Shown here in pieces: positions 25,480 through 34,620 of a DNA stretch of 64,000 nucleotides. Origin of the DNA: Armatimonadota bacterium (lineage in GTDB: Bacteria > Armatimonadota > Armatimonadia > Armatimonadales > Capsulimonadaceae); contig JANXMY010000150.1 of the NCBI GenBank assembly GCA_025354405.1, positions 62,001 to 126,000 of the forward strand. Direction: 5' to 3'. The position numbers and the translations under genes are program-made. The stretch's first letter is position 1; every line of letters starts with the position of its first letter. The notes under the pieces are model-generated. The model did not search any database. It had not been told where the DNA came from and saw nothing but the letters and a program-made list of their open reading frames with translations.

Positions 25480-27186
25480 ATGGTGAACTGGACCCTGGAC
25501 AACCCGGTGGTGACGAAGGAGCTGCGCGGGCGGATGCGTGGGGCGCGGACGTACTGGCTGCTGTTTGGGTATCTGTTTCTGCTCTCTCTGCTGTTCTTCT
25601 TCTGGTACTTAGGCTGGTGGAGTTCCCATGCCAATGCGATGCAGAACGGGGCGGCTTCGGCGGGGTTTACAGCGGGGCGGATGTTCTTCAAGGTGCTCTT
25701 TTATGCCCAGGCGGTGATGATCGCGCTGATCACGCCGGCTCTGACTGCCGGGGCGATCTCGGTGGAGCGGGAGCAGCGGACATTTGAGATGCTGCGGAGC
25801 ACGGTCCTGAAGCCGCGCTCGATCGTCTGGGGCAAGCTGGTGTCGTCGGTGTCGTTTGTGGTGCTGCTGCTGACCTCCTCCCTGCCGCTTGTCTCGCTGT
25901 GCTTTCTGCTGGGCGGGGTGTCGCCGGGAGAGGTGTTCTTCGCCTATCTGCTGCTGGCGGGGGATGCGTTCCTGTTCGGCGCGATCGGCCTCTGCTGGTC
26001 GGCTTATGCGGCGAATACGGCGACGGCGACGGTGTTGTCCTATGCGACTTTGATCGCGTTCTTCGTGGCGACGTTCCCCTTCGCGATTCCCGCACTCGAC
26101 GACGGCGGCAATGTGCCGTTTTACGGGCTGTGCGCTTTGAACCCGGTGGGGGCGGTGACGGGGGCGGTCATGCCGGAGCATTACTTTGGATGGACTCTGC
26201 CCGCCTGGGTCCCGGCCCTCTTGCTGAACGGCACCCTGAGCCTGCTTCTGGTGCTGGCCTGCATCAACCGTCTGGAAGACTATCCGGCCCGGCGGGCGTC
26301 TGCCCTCCGGGGCGTGACTCTGCTGTTTGGTGGTCTGCTTATGTTTTTCGGCGAAGGCATCGTGCTGGGGTCTGGGCCGATGGCCGGTGTGCCGGCCTCT
26401 ACACTGGCGATGCTGGCTCTGGCGATCCCGTGTACGCTGCTGCTGCTGTTCGTGCCGGTACTGGTGACCGGCGACCGGGAGGATTGGAAGACGGCGGCCA
26501 GCTGGCCGCTGCGGGTGTTTCGCTCCGCGACGCTGCCGTCCGGCCTGCCCCTTGCCCTGCTGCTGACGGCGCTGTTGGTCGGAATCTCTTTTCTTGCATC
26601 CCACTTCGCGTTCCAGCCGCTCTCTATGGCCATGAATCGGGTGCAGAATTTTCCTGCTCCTCTCCAATCTGCCGCGGCCGCTGCCGGGACAAATCCGAAT
26701 TTGCTGGTAGATATGTTCGAGCAGGCGGGGCTGATGCTGCTCCTTGTGGCCATCGGCATCGCTGGTGTGGGATATCTTCTGTCGGTGCTGCTGGGAAACC
26801 GATGGTCATCGCTGACTCTGCTCTACACTGGCCTGCTTCTGGCAGTCTCGCTGCCATTTTTCTCCTATGCCAATCTCAGCGGCACGGATGCTCGTGAAGC
26901 CGCGAGCAGCCCGGCGATCAACACGCTCTTCTTCTGTCCCTATGTGCCTCTGGTGCAATTGACGGAGCCGCTGACGAGCAATCTCTACAAAGACACAGCC
27001 ATTCCGGGGATGATCGGGTACGGGGTAGTTCCTCTGTGGATCGGAACCGGAGGCCTCTATCTGACGCTGGGGCTGGTGTCGTATGGGGTGGCTTTTCTGG
27101 TGGTGAGGCGAAAGAGACCGCACCCCGGCGTGACTGCCGACCCTGGCGCAACTGCACCCGGCCTCCTTCAGAAAGGCGAGGGGTAG
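25480..27186 (+). CDS. ABC-2 type transporter permease
   Basis: The 568-residue membrane protein has about twelve hydrophobic segments in two halves. The signature of gliding/ABC-2 permeases is at the N-terminus: NPVVTKELRGRMRGARTYWLL, then ITPALTAGAISVEREQRTFEMLRSTVLKPRSIVWGKL. The family exports drugs, polysaccharides or lipids with a separate ATPase. No ATPase gene is adjacent; the upstream neighbour is the IS3 remnant, which may have displaced one. The start ATG at 25480 follows a GAAGGAGACC Shine-Dalgarno. Confidence 0.88.
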   Translation: MVNWTLDNPVVTKELRGRMRGARTYWLLFGYLFLLSLLFFFWYLGWWSSHANAMQNGAASAGFTAGRMFFKVLFYAQAVMIALITPALTAGAISVEREQRTFEMLRSTVLKPRSIVWGKLVSSVSFVVLLLTSSLPLVSLCFLLGGVSPGEVFFAYLLLAGDAFLFGAIGLCWSAYAANTATATVLSYATLIAFFVATFPFAIPALDDGGNVPFYGLCALNPVGAVTGAVMPEHYFGWTLPAWVPALLLNGTLSLLLVLACINRLEDYPARRASALRGVTLLFGGLLMFFGEGIVLGSGPMAGVPASTLAMLALAIPCTLLLLFVPVLVTGDREDWKTAASWPLRVFRSATLPSGLPLALLLTALLVGISFLASHFAFQPLSMAMNRVQNFPAPLQSAAAAAGTNPNLLVDMFEQAGLMLLLVAIGIAGVGYLLSVLLGNRWSSLTLLYTGLLLAVSLPFFSYANLSGTDAREAASSPAINTLFFCPYVPLVQLTEPLTSNLYKDTAIPGMIGYGVVPLWIGTGGLYLTLGLVSYGVAFLVVRRKRPHPGVTADPGATAPGLLQKGEG

Positions 27187-27190
27187 GAGT

Positions 27191-27470
27191 AGGGTGCGCT
27201 GCTTGCTGCGCCCTCTTGAAAGGATGCGTAAGCAAAGAGGGCGGGGGCAAGCCCCGCCCCTACGGGGTGAAAATTGTAGGGGCGGGTGAAGAGTAATTAC
27301 GAGCCGCCACGGATTGGAAATCCGAGGCTGAGAAAAGCCCAGCGTCCAGGGGACGCAATAGGAAGCCAGAAATCCGCCCGTCACGCTCTGAACGTCGCTT
27401 CGACGGTGGGCACTTTCCAGCCTCGGATTTCCAATCCGTGGCTCTTGACTGGGCGCAGCAAGCAGCGCCC
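27191..27470. repeat. paired inverted repeats and two REP-like hairpins
   Basis: This 280-bp gene-free stretch carries AGGGTGCGCTGCTTGCTGCGCCCT (27191-27214) and the opposite-strand version GGGCGCAGCAAGCAGCGCCC (27451-27470). Inside them is a perfect 25-bp inverted repeat (27306-27330 and 27418-27442) built on CACGGATTGGAAATCCG. The nested arrangement looks like a small non-autonomous element whose right end abuts the stop codon of the GH2 gene. Confidence 0.8.
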
Positions 27471-29987
27471 CTACAGCGTCCGAACGACGAGCCGCCCACG
27501 CAGATCCTCCACCGTCTGCAGTGTTTCGTCTTTCGCGATGGTCAGTGTCTGAGTCTCGCCCGGCTGGAGATGAAAGAAGTTGTCTTCCAGGCCTTCCAGC
27601 GGGAGGTTGTCACTCCGGCGCAGCCAGACATACGGCGCGAAGCGTTTAGCGGAGACTTGTACCGAAAACGCAGATGCGCCATTCTCCGTGACTTCCAACG
27701 AGAGGCCGGGGGCGGAGAGCTGCAGGTCCTTCGGCTCGGCCAAAAGCAGGATGTTCTTGGCAGTGATCATGCCGTCGCTTGACGTGAACTTGGCGGACAC
27801 AAATACTTCACGTGGACGACTCAGGCCAGCGGAGAGATCAGACGTCGCCACGACCGCCGCTACGTTGGCCCCCACGGAAACGTCGGTTGTCGCCGCAGCG
27901 AGCGTTTCACCGTCGAACGTTGCCAGCAAGATTTCCACTGAGCCGCTGAGCGGCGTCTGCAGGTCGCTGACCAGGTGCGCGGTGACAGTTCCCCCATTCC
28001 ATACCAGGGACAGCAGTACCGGGGCGTAGAACTTCTTGCAGGCGAAGTATGCGGCCTTCGGCTCTCCCTCGGAATCGATCACCGCCCAGGACTGCGTGGG
28101 CCAGCAGTCATTGATCTGCCAGAACAAAGTCCCCCAGTTGCGGCCTTTCAGACGGCGATAATGCTCGACCCCGTACTTGAGTGCTTCGGCCTGGTTGAGC
28201 TGGCTGTAGTAAACCAGATCTTCCAGATTTTGCGCTTCGGGATAGTGCAGGGCAATATAGCTGAGGTAAATCTCGTAGCCCTTGCGCGTCTTGTCGTGCC
28301 AGCGGACGGCGGCAGAATTCGGCGTCTTGTCTTCCGGCGCGAGGCATTTGTCCCAGGCCGCCATCCCGCAGGAAGACGCAAAGCCGAACTCAGAGCAGAA
28401 CCGGCTGTTGTCGTCCGTGTAAAAGGTCCAGTCGCCTTTGCCATGCCAGACTTCCCAGTTGTGAACATCCCCGAAGTTCGGGTCATTCGGGAACGCCCCG
28501 CCGTAGGGGGAACCGGGCCAGTAAGGGGTTTTAGGGTCCTCCGCGGCCAGCACCGCCGGCAGGACCTCGTGGTACAGATGCTCGCCCAGCAGCCGTGCCG
28601 GTTTCATATCCTTCCAGTCATCGGCAAACATCGTGTGGTTTTCGTTGTTCCCGCACCAGAGCGCGAGGCAGGGGTGGTTGCGGATACGCCGGACCGCCGC
28701 AGTCGCTTCAATCCGGGCCGCTTCGGCGTAGTCGCCGGTGTCGGGGTGGTAGGCACAGGCGTAGGGGAAGTCCTGCCAGACGAGAATGCCGAGTTGATCG
28801 CAAATGTCGTAAAAGTCTTCACTCTCGTAAAGGCCGCCGCCCCAGATACGGAGCATGTTAAACCCGGCATTTTTCGCCTGCGTGATGCGCGTGCGTAATT
28901 GCTCTTTGGTGATTTTACCGGGATAGGAGCCATCAGGGATCCAGTTTGCACCCTTGATATAGGTGTCAATGCCGTTCACACGGAACTTGAAGCCTTCGCC
29001 TTTGCCGTCGGCGTCGGGTTCGCGGATAAGTGCGATCGTGCGGAGGCCTATTTTTGCTTCAAGTTCGTCAACCCTCTGGGTATCAGCAATAGCTAACCAT
29101 ATTGAATATGTGACAGGCTTATCGATTGACCATAGCTGAGGGAGGGTGACAGTAAGCTTTGCCTGAACCTTGCTCTGCCCCGGCAGTATGCGAATACTCC
29201 TTGGCTGGCTATATGCAATGTCATCACCGACCCTTGGTATAGCTGCCGTTAACAACCCAACACGCTCTTCCGCACCCGGTGCCCGCTCCACATCCACCGT
29301 CACCGTCACAATCGCTTTGTTGTCCTCGACAAACTCGACATCGTACTTCCAGTCGGTGATCCGTGCGACCGGCACCGTCACCAGCTCTACTTTCTGCCAC
29401 AGGCCGCAGCCGAGAAGCTCCGGCCCCCAGTCCCAGCCGTACATATACTGCGCTTTGCGGACAAACGAGCGCGGTCCCCAGTGGAACCAGTCGGGTTTGG
29501 CGGAATCGTTGCCGGCAGCATCCCAGGCGGCATGACGCTCGCGCCCGACACGGAGGGCGGCGGAGAAGGTGACGCGCAGGGTGTTCTCGCCGGGTTTCAG
29601 ACGGCCCCCGACCTGGAACTCATGGGGGATGTACATATTCTCTGTGCGGCCCAGAAACTCGCCGTTCAGGGCGATCTCGCCCACCGTATCTATGCCGTGA
29701 AAGATAAGATAGGCATGGGACGGGGCGGGGTCTGAAACTTCAAAAGTGGTTTCGTAGACGAAGTCGGTTTCGTCCACCCAGGCGACGGCCCGCTCGTTCA
29801 TCCGGAGGAATGGATCGGGAATCGCCCCGGCTTTAAGTAGGTCCAGATGGACATGGCCGGGCACCGTCGCCGGCAGCCAGGGCAGCTTGGTCGTAGGGGA
29901 GCCGCCGGGCCGGGTGATGTCGGTGAAGCGCCAGTTGGCGGTGATCTCTTGCCGTGTGACTTGCATCGTATTTTCGGAATATGGCAT
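27471..29987 (-). CDS. GH2 family beta-mannosidase
   Basis: This protein of about 838 residues has the GH2 order: jelly-roll domain (GHVHLDLLKAGAIPDPF, FHGIDTVGEIALNGEFLG), immunoglobulin-like domain, TIM barrel, then C-terminal beta domains. The acid/base Glu lies in LALWCGNNENHTMF and the nucleophile Glu in RFCSEFGFASSCG. The segment MYGWDWGPELLGCGLW is typical of beta-mannosidases. The enzyme removes terminal beta-mannose from mannooligosaccharides. No signal peptide is seen, so it probably acts on imported oligosaccharides. The start is set at 29987, where CAGGAG lies 7 nt upstream. Confidence 0.93.
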   Translation of the reverse strand: MPYSENTMQVTRQEITANWRFTDITRPGGSPTTKLPWLPATVPGHVHLDLLKAGAIPDPFLRMNERAVAWVDETDFVYETTFEVSDPAPSHAYLIFHGIDTVGEIALNGEFLGRTENMYIPHEFQVGGRLKPGENTLRVTFSAALRVGRERHAAWDAAGNDSAKPDWFHWGPRSFVRKAQYMYGWDWGPELLGCGLWQKVELVTVPVARITDWKYDVEFVEDNKAIVTVTVDVERAPGAEERVGLLTAAIPRVGDDIAYSQPRSIRILPGQSKVQAKLTVTLPQLWSIDKPVTYSIWLAIADTQRVDELEAKIGLRTIALIREPDADGKGEGFKFRVNGIDTYIKGANWIPDGSYPGKITKEQLRTRITQAKNAGFNMLRIWGGGLYESEDFYDICDQLGILVWQDFPYACAYHPDTGDYAEAARIEATAAVRRIRNHPCLALWCGNNENHTMFADDWKDMKPARLLGEHLYHEVLPAVLAAEDPKTPYWPGSPYGGAFPNDPNFGDVHNWEVWHGKGDWTFYTDDNSRFCSEFGFASSCGMAAWDKCLAPEDKTPNSAAVRWHDKTRKGYEIYLSYIALHYPEAQNLEDLVYYSQLNQAEALKYGVEHYRRLKGRNWGTLFWQINDCWPTQSWAVIDSEGEPKAAYFACKKFYAPVLLSLVWNGGTVTAHLVSDLQTPLSGSVEILLATFDGETLAAATTDVSVGANVAAVVATSDLSAGLSRPREVFVSAKFTSSDGMITAKNILLLAEPKDLQLSAPGLSLEVTENGASAFSVQVSAKRFAPYVWLRRSDNLPLEGLEDNFFHLQPGETQTLTIAKDETLQTVEDLRGRLVVRTL

Positions 29988-30008
29988 GGGCTTCTCCTGA
30001 AGAATATG

Positions 30009-30223
30009 GAACCCACCCCGCAGCAAGCTGCGACCCTCCCGAAACGGGAGGGTGGACGGGAAGGGGACAGGGTGTTCATCTATGCAACGAGAAGCGTATT
30101 TAAGAGCCTATCTCAAGAAGACAGGACTCAACAAATCTTTTCCCGCTCACCCTCCCGTTGTACCCGCTGTCGAGGCCCTGGGAGCAGGGGCGGGAGGGTC
30201 GCAGCTTGCTGCGGGGTGGGTTC
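30009..30223. mobile_element. 215-bp MITE-like element with perfect 33-bp terminal inverted repeats
   Basis: The left end GAACCCACCCCGCAGCAAGC... (30009-30041) is the exact reverse complement of 30191-30223. The interior has no coding capacity. The right end touches the stop codon of the MFS gene (TAA at 30226-30224), so it has inserted immediately downstream of that gene. No clear target-site duplication was seen. Confidence 0.9.
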
Positions 30224-31483
30224 TTATATCCCTTCCCCCATCTCTCGCCGCCGTGCGAGGGCAAACAAGAAGCAGACGCTCATTACCAGGCCCGCACACC
30301 AGTAGGGGGCGGTCTGGCCGACGTGGCGGTACAGATAACCCGCTGTCGCGGGGCCGGTGGCGCGGGCCAGGCTGTCGAAGGACGCCGAGAGACCGAGTGC
30401 GGCTCCCTGCGCAGTCGCTTTACGCGAGACCAGGGCGCGGAGGGAAGGGGAGTTCAGGCCGCTGCCGAGAGCGATGGGAATCATCGGCCCGATCAGCAGA
30501 ATCGACAGCAGCGGCGCGAGCGGGAAAAAGAGAAAGCCCAGTGCCATCAGGCCGATCCCGACCACGATCAAATGGGCTTCGCCATACTTTTTTACCAGGG
30601 GCCGAATTAAAAAGCCCTGAACTATCACAATCAAGACGCCGATATAAGCAAAGACGCCCCCTGCTACCGCGGTATCATTGGTGAAGTGAAAATGCTGCTT
30701 CAAGTAGGCTGTGAATGTGCCTTCCAAGTTGCCGAAGGCGAAAGTGACGGCGAAAGTCAGCAGATATAGAAAGCCGATGGGGCCGCGTACGGCCTGGACC
30801 ATCAAATTTACTCTTGCGGGCAGACCTGATTTCCGCGGCTCCGCGGTTTCCGCGGGGCGTACTGGCTCGGGCAAATACCGCCAGATATAGACGGCGTTGA
30901 CCAGGGCCAGAAGCGCCGAAAAATAGAGCGGCCAGGCGAGTCCAAACTGTCCCAGGAGGCCACCGAGTGCCGGGCCGAAGATGAAGCCGACGCCGAAGGC
31001 CGCGCCGAGGTAGCCCAGGCCCATCGCGCGCAGCTTAGGCGGCGTGATGTCTGCCGCATAGGCCTGTGCGACGGCAATCGACGCCGAAGAGAAGATTCCC
31101 GCCAGTATCCGTGCGGCGAACTGGCCGCTGAGCGAGTCCGTCGAAAGGCCAAACAGGGCATAGAACAGGGCATCGCCAATCAAGGAGCCGATCAAAATCG
31201 GTTTGCGACCAATTCGATCCGACAGGCTGCCCCAGAACGGGGCGAACAAGAATTGCATCAGGGCGTAGGCGGCGGTCAGCCAGCCGCCGTACTCGCCGAT
31301 GCGCGAGTCCTGAGCCGCGGCGATAGTATGCGGCAGGTGCAGACCGCGCTGAACATATTCGGGGACCAGCGGAATGATCACGCTGAAGCCCACAATATTG
31401 ATCATCACAGCCAGCGCCAGCAGGGCAAGCTGGACATGCATCTGCTTATCTTCAGGACTGAGGGCTTTTTTGGGGTCGGGCAT
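30224..31483 (-). CDS. MFS drug efflux transporter (TetA-like)
   Basis: This 419-residue, 12-helix transporter has MFS motif A in the first cytoplasmic loop (GSLSDRIGRKPILIGSLIGDALFY) and the TetA/DHA1 pattern FAARILAGIFSSASIAVAQAYAADI followed by LGYLGAAFGVGFIFGPALGG (motif C). DHA1 pumps expel drugs by proton antiport; the substrate here is unknown. The first ATG of the ORF track is far upstream and non-homologous, so I use the ATG at 31483 with GGAGA upstream. It is transcribed divergently from the signal peptidase gene. Confidence 0.9.
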   Translation of the reverse strand: MPDPKKALSPEDKQMHVQLALLALAVMINIVGFSVIIPLVPEYVQRGLHLPHTIAAAQDSRIGEYGGWLTAAYALMQFLFAPFWGSLSDRIGRKPILIGSLIGDALFYALFGLSTDSLSGQFAARILAGIFSSASIAVAQAYAADITPPKLRAMGLGYLGAAFGVGFIFGPALGGLLGQFGLAWPLYFSALLALVNAVYIWRYLPEPVRPAETAEPRKSGLPARVNLMVQAVRGPIGFLYLLTFAVTFAFGNLEGTFTAYLKQHFHFTNDTAVAGGVFAYIGVLIVIVQGFLIRPLVKKYGEAHLIVVGIGLMALGFLFFPLAPLLSILLIGPMIPIALGSGLNSPSLRALVSRKATAQGAALGLSASFDSLARATGPATAGYLYRHVGQTAPYWCAGLVMSVCFLFALARRREMGEGI

Positions 31484-31582
31484 CGAGGGCAAGGTCTCCG
31501 GCAAAGTCGTTATGGGTTCAGTATACCCCAGTCGGCTGCGCCGTGTATTGACCGCGCGGCCAATTGAAAATCTGACTGCCCC

Positions 31583-31612
31583 TTGAAAAAAACGAAACGT
31601 CGGTGCTATAGT
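31583..31612 (+). promoter_or_regulatory. putative promoter of lepB
   Basis: TTGAAA and TATAGT are separated by 18 bp, about 60 nt before the preferred lepB start. Confidence 0.65.
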
Positions 31613-31674
31613 GATGGAGGATTCCCGTCTTCCACCGGTGAATGTTTCCCCCGCAGCCTCCACCCTGGAAAGAT

Positions 31675-32235
31675 ATGACCACTTTGCGAGTTTTACGCTG
31701 GAAGACATCTCTGCGCCGCCCGATGCCCCGGCGCTCCCTGGCCGTCTCACAGACGGAGCAGGTGGTACTGGGGGCTTTGCTGGCAGTCGCAGCCACGCTG
31801 TTTGTGATGCAGGGGTTCTGCGTCTCCGGCGAGTGTATGCAGCCGCATCTGTTTACGGGGCAGCGTGTGCTGGCGAACAAGCTGGCATATCACTTTGCCG
31901 CTCCGCATCGGGGCGATATCGTGATTTTCGATTATCCGAAGGACACGCGCCAGATTTTCGTTAAACGTGTTATTGGTTTGCCTGGCGAGACAGTGGAAAT
32001 TCGGGATGGTCTCGTGACGATTGACGGCAAACCGCTGGCAGAGCCTTACAAGACCTTCACAGCCCATGGGGATATGGCTCCGCAGTTCGTGCCGCATGAC
32101 CAGTTTTTTATGATGGGGGACAATCGAGACGTTTCCGATGACAGCCGCTACTGGGGCAATTTGCCGCGCTATGATATTATTGGACGCGCCGTTGCCTGCT
32201 ACTGGCCTTTACAGAGTTTTCATGCGCTTCGCTGA
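31675..32235 (+). CDS. lepB: signal peptidase I with Cys at the nucleophile position
   Basis: The 186-residue protein has one membrane helix (VVLGALLAVAATLFVMQGF) and an S26 peptidase domain. Box B reads FCVSGECMQPHLFTGQRV, where the canonical sequence is PSGSMxPTL, so the nucleophile Ser aligns with Cys (codon TGT). The general-base Lys is present in IFVKRVIGLPGETVEI, and box E FMMGDNRDVSDDSRYWG is intact. Signal peptidase I removes signal peptides of exported proteins. I use the ATG at 31675 with GGAAAG upstream. Whether this is the cell's only Lep cannot be told from the window. Confidence 0.9.
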   Translation: MTTLRVLRWKTSLRRPMPRRSLAVSQTEQVVLGALLAVAATLFVMQGFCVSGECMQPHLFTGQRVLANKLAYHFAAPHRGDIVIFDYPKDTRQIFVKRVIGLPGETVEIRDGLVTIDGKPLAEPYKTFTAHGDMAPQFVPHDQFFMMGDNRDVSDDSRYWGNLPRYDIIGRAVACYWPLQSFHALR

Positions 32236-32382
32236 GAGAAGCGCCCTGTTTTTGGAAACAACTCCCCTGCCTTGTGGCAGTGGGCAGATTGCCATAAAGT
32301 TTATGTCCGACCACTGACAATTCACAGGGGATAGGGCAATTTGAGTTCGTGACGGAAGTATTTAAGGAATTCGGAGTTATTT

Positions 32383-32952
32383 ATGGTTAACATGCAGCTG
32401 GAGTTTGAACAAGATATTGCACAGGTTCTTTTGACGCAGGAGCAGATCGCGGTACGTGTTGCCGAGCTGGGGGCACAAATCTCCGTAGATTATGCGGGAA
32501 AAGAGCTGATGCTGATCTGCATTTTGAAGGGGGCGAATATCTTCCTCGCAGACCTTGCTCGTCAGATTACACTGCCTTTGTCGTATGACTTCGTTGCCGT
32601 GTCGTCTTATGGTGCGGACACAAAATCTTCGGGCGTCGTGCGAATTCTTAAAGATCTGGATGAAAGTGTCGAGAGCAAACATGTTTTGGTCGTCGAGGAT
32701 ATTGTCGATACCGGCCTAACTCTGCGCCTGTCGTACCTGCTTGAAAACCTGCGTTCGCGCCGCGCGGCATCGGTCAAAGTTTGTACCCTCCTCGACAAGC
32801 CCTCACGGCGTCGGATGGATGTTCCGGTAGATTACTATGGCTTCCAGGTCGAAGACCGTTTCGTTGTCGGTTACGGCCTCGATTACGGCGGCAAGTACCG
32901 CAATCTTCCTTACGTCGGGGTCCTGAAACCGGAAATTTATGGCGGCGGATAG
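32383..32952 (+). CDS. hpt: hypoxanthine phosphoribosyltransferase
   Basis: The 189-residue type I phosphoribosyltransferase has the PRPP-binding motif VLVVEDIVDTGLTLRLSYLL near residue 108, the SSYGADTKSSG flexible loop, and the purine-binding end FVVGYGLDYGGKYRNLPYVGVL. It salvages hypoxanthine and guanine to IMP and GMP. Length is normal. A 147-nt gap separates it from lepB and I see no clear promoter or terminator there; a GGAG element precedes the ATG. Confidence 0.95.
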   Translation: MVNMQLEFEQDIAQVLLTQEQIAVRVAELGAQISVDYAGKELMLICILKGANIFLADLARQITLPLSYDFVAVSSYGADTKSSGVVRILKDLDESVESKHVLVVEDIVDTGLTLRLSYLLENLRSRRAASVKVCTLLDKPSRRRMDVPVDYYGFQVEDRFVVGYGLDYGGKYRNLPYVGVLKPEIYGGG

Positions 32953-32978
32953 AAGTTTGATTAAAAACGCGTTGTCTG

Positions 32979-32987
32979 TGGTATAAT
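32979..32987 (+). promoter_or_regulatory. extended -10 promoter of rho
   Basis: TGGTATAAT is an extended -10 element; a weak TTGATT lies 19 bp upstream. The leader of about 165 nt would leave room for autoregulated termination, as known for rho genes. Confidence 0.7.
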
Positions 32988-33160
32988 GAAAACATAGCGG
33001 TTAGTTATCAGCTTGACCGGCAAAATCCCCGATATTTTATTTTCACTCTGTGGTTTTTCTCCTCACTGCCGGACCTACCAGCGTTCTTTAACCAAATTTC
33101 CATCACTCCTACAGGCAACAAACTGATCAATTTCGATACTCAAAGGTAACCACACAGACA

Positions 33161-34567
33161 ATGGCACAAGACGATTCTCCCAATACGCCCCCGACCCTCA
33201 CCAACCCGCCTCCTCCTCCGTCCCCTCGTGCGCCTCGCAACAACAAAGAGGGCAGCCGGGACAATTCTGCCCGTGAGGGCAATGGACGAGAAAGCTCCGC
33301 GCGCGACAACAACGGACGCGATAGCTCCTCCCGCGATGGAAACGGTCGTGACGGCAATGGTCGCGAGGGCAATGGACGCGACAGCTCTGCCCGAGAAAGC
33401 TCTGCCCGTGACAGTGCAGCCGCCTCCGGGGATGCCGAGCTCGAAGCGCCATTGATCAAGTCGGGCGTGCTGGAGATTTTGCAGGAGGGCTGGGGATTTC
33501 TGCGCCAGAACAACTTTGATCCCGGCAGCCAGGATATTTATGTTGCACAGGCACAGATCAAGCGGTTTAATCTGAAGACCGGCGACACGGTGACCGGCCA
33601 GGTCCGCCCTCCCAAAGATACCGAAAAGTACTACGGTCTGCTCCGGGTCGAGTCCGTCAACAGCGCGTCCCCCGATCAGGCTCGCAGCCGCGTCAACTTT
33701 GACGACCTAGTTCCTATCTATCCCGAAGAGCGATTTAACCTGGAAACAGACCCCAAGAATTTGACTGCCCGGGTGATTGATTTGATCGCACCTATCGGCA
33801 AAGGGCAGCGGGCGATCATCGTCGCCCCGCCGAAAGCGGGTAAGACCACGGTTCTGAAATCGATTGCGAATTCGATTACGACCAATCACCCGGAAGTCCA
33901 TTTGGTCGTGCTGCTCATCGATGAGCGTCCGGAAGAAGTTACGGATATCCGCCGCTCGGTCAACGGAGAGGTCGTTTCGTCTACATTTGACGAACTTCCC
34001 GAAAACCATATGCGGGTGGCCGACATGGTGCTGGAAAAAGCCAAGCGGCTGGTCGAAGCGGGCAAAGATGTCGTCGTGCTCCTCGACAGTATTACCCGTC
34101 TCTCTCGTGCCTCGAACCTGACCGTTACCCCATCTGGACGCACCCTGCAGGGGGGGCTGGACCCGGCGGCGATCTACCGTCCGAAACGATTCTTTGGCGC
34201 AGCTCGTAATATTGAAGAGGGTGGGAGTTTGACGATCATCGCGACGGCTTTGGTCGAGACCGGCTCCCGTATGGACGACATTATTTTCGAGGAATTCAAG
34301 GGAACCGGCAACTCGGAACTGAAGCTGGACCGCGAGCTTGCCAACCGGCGAATATTCCCGGCTATCAACGTCAAAGAGTCGGGTACCCGCAAAGAAGAGC
34401 TGCTGTATGACGAGGAAAGCTTGAAATCCGTGTATCAGCTGCACCGCGTTCTCGCCGGCCTCGGAACTGTGGAAGCTGCGGAGCTGTTAATTGATCGACT
34501 GAACAACAGCAAAGGCAATAAAGAGTTCTTGAAGACTGTCAGCAAGACAGGACGACGGGACGATTAG
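33161..34567 (+). CDS. rho: transcription termination factor Rho with disordered N-terminal insert
   Basis: The 468-residue hexameric RNA helicase terminates transcripts. Residues 1-88 are low complexity: a Pro-rich stretch, then many copies of short RD/RE units such as [19 protein letters not shown]. After that comes the RNA-binding cold-shock domain ([17 protein letters not shown] ... [18 protein letters not shown]), Walker A ([16 protein letters not shown]), Walker B ([16 protein letters not shown]) and the Q/R-loop region. The hydrophobic helical N-terminal domain of E. coli Rho is replaced by the repeat region. Such inserts are known in Rho of Actinobacteria, Bacteroidota and others. Confidence 0.95.
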   Translation: MAQDDSPNTPPTLTNPPPPPSPRAPRNNKEGSRDNSAREGNGRESSARDNNGRDSSSRDGNGRDGNGREGNGRDSSARESSARDSAAASGDAELEAPLIKSGVLEILQEGWGFLRQNNFDPGSQDIYVAQAQIKRFNLKTGDTVTGQVRPPKDTEKYYGLLRVESVNSASPDQARSRVNFDDLVPIYPEERFNLETDPKNLTARVIDLIAPIGKGQRAIIVAPPKAGKTTVLKSIANSITTNHPEVHLVVLLIDERPEEVTDIRRSVNGEVVSSTFDELPENHMRVADMVLEKAKRLVEAGKDVVVLLDSITRLSRASNLTVTPSGRTLQGGLDPAAIYRPKRFFGAARNIEEGGSLTIIATALVETGSRMDDIIFEEFKGTGNSELKLDRELANRRIFPAINVKESGTRKEELLYDEESLKSVYQLHRVLAGLGTVEAAELLIDRLNNSKGNKEFLKTVSKTGRRDD

Positions 34568-34620
34568 GGCCTTGACGAATTGAAAGATTCGAAGAAACGG
34601 GACTAGGAAGCGAGGAAAAG

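Noticed and set aside
25609-26667. Minus-strand ORF of 352 aa opposite the ABC permease
   Set aside because: It is an Arg/Gln/His-rich shadow of a GC-rich membrane protein gene with no domain; the plus strand clearly encodes the permease.
33127-33513. Antisense ORF with [18 protein letters not shown] repeats
   Set aside because: This is the mirror translation of the repetitive rho N-terminal DNA, not an independent gene.
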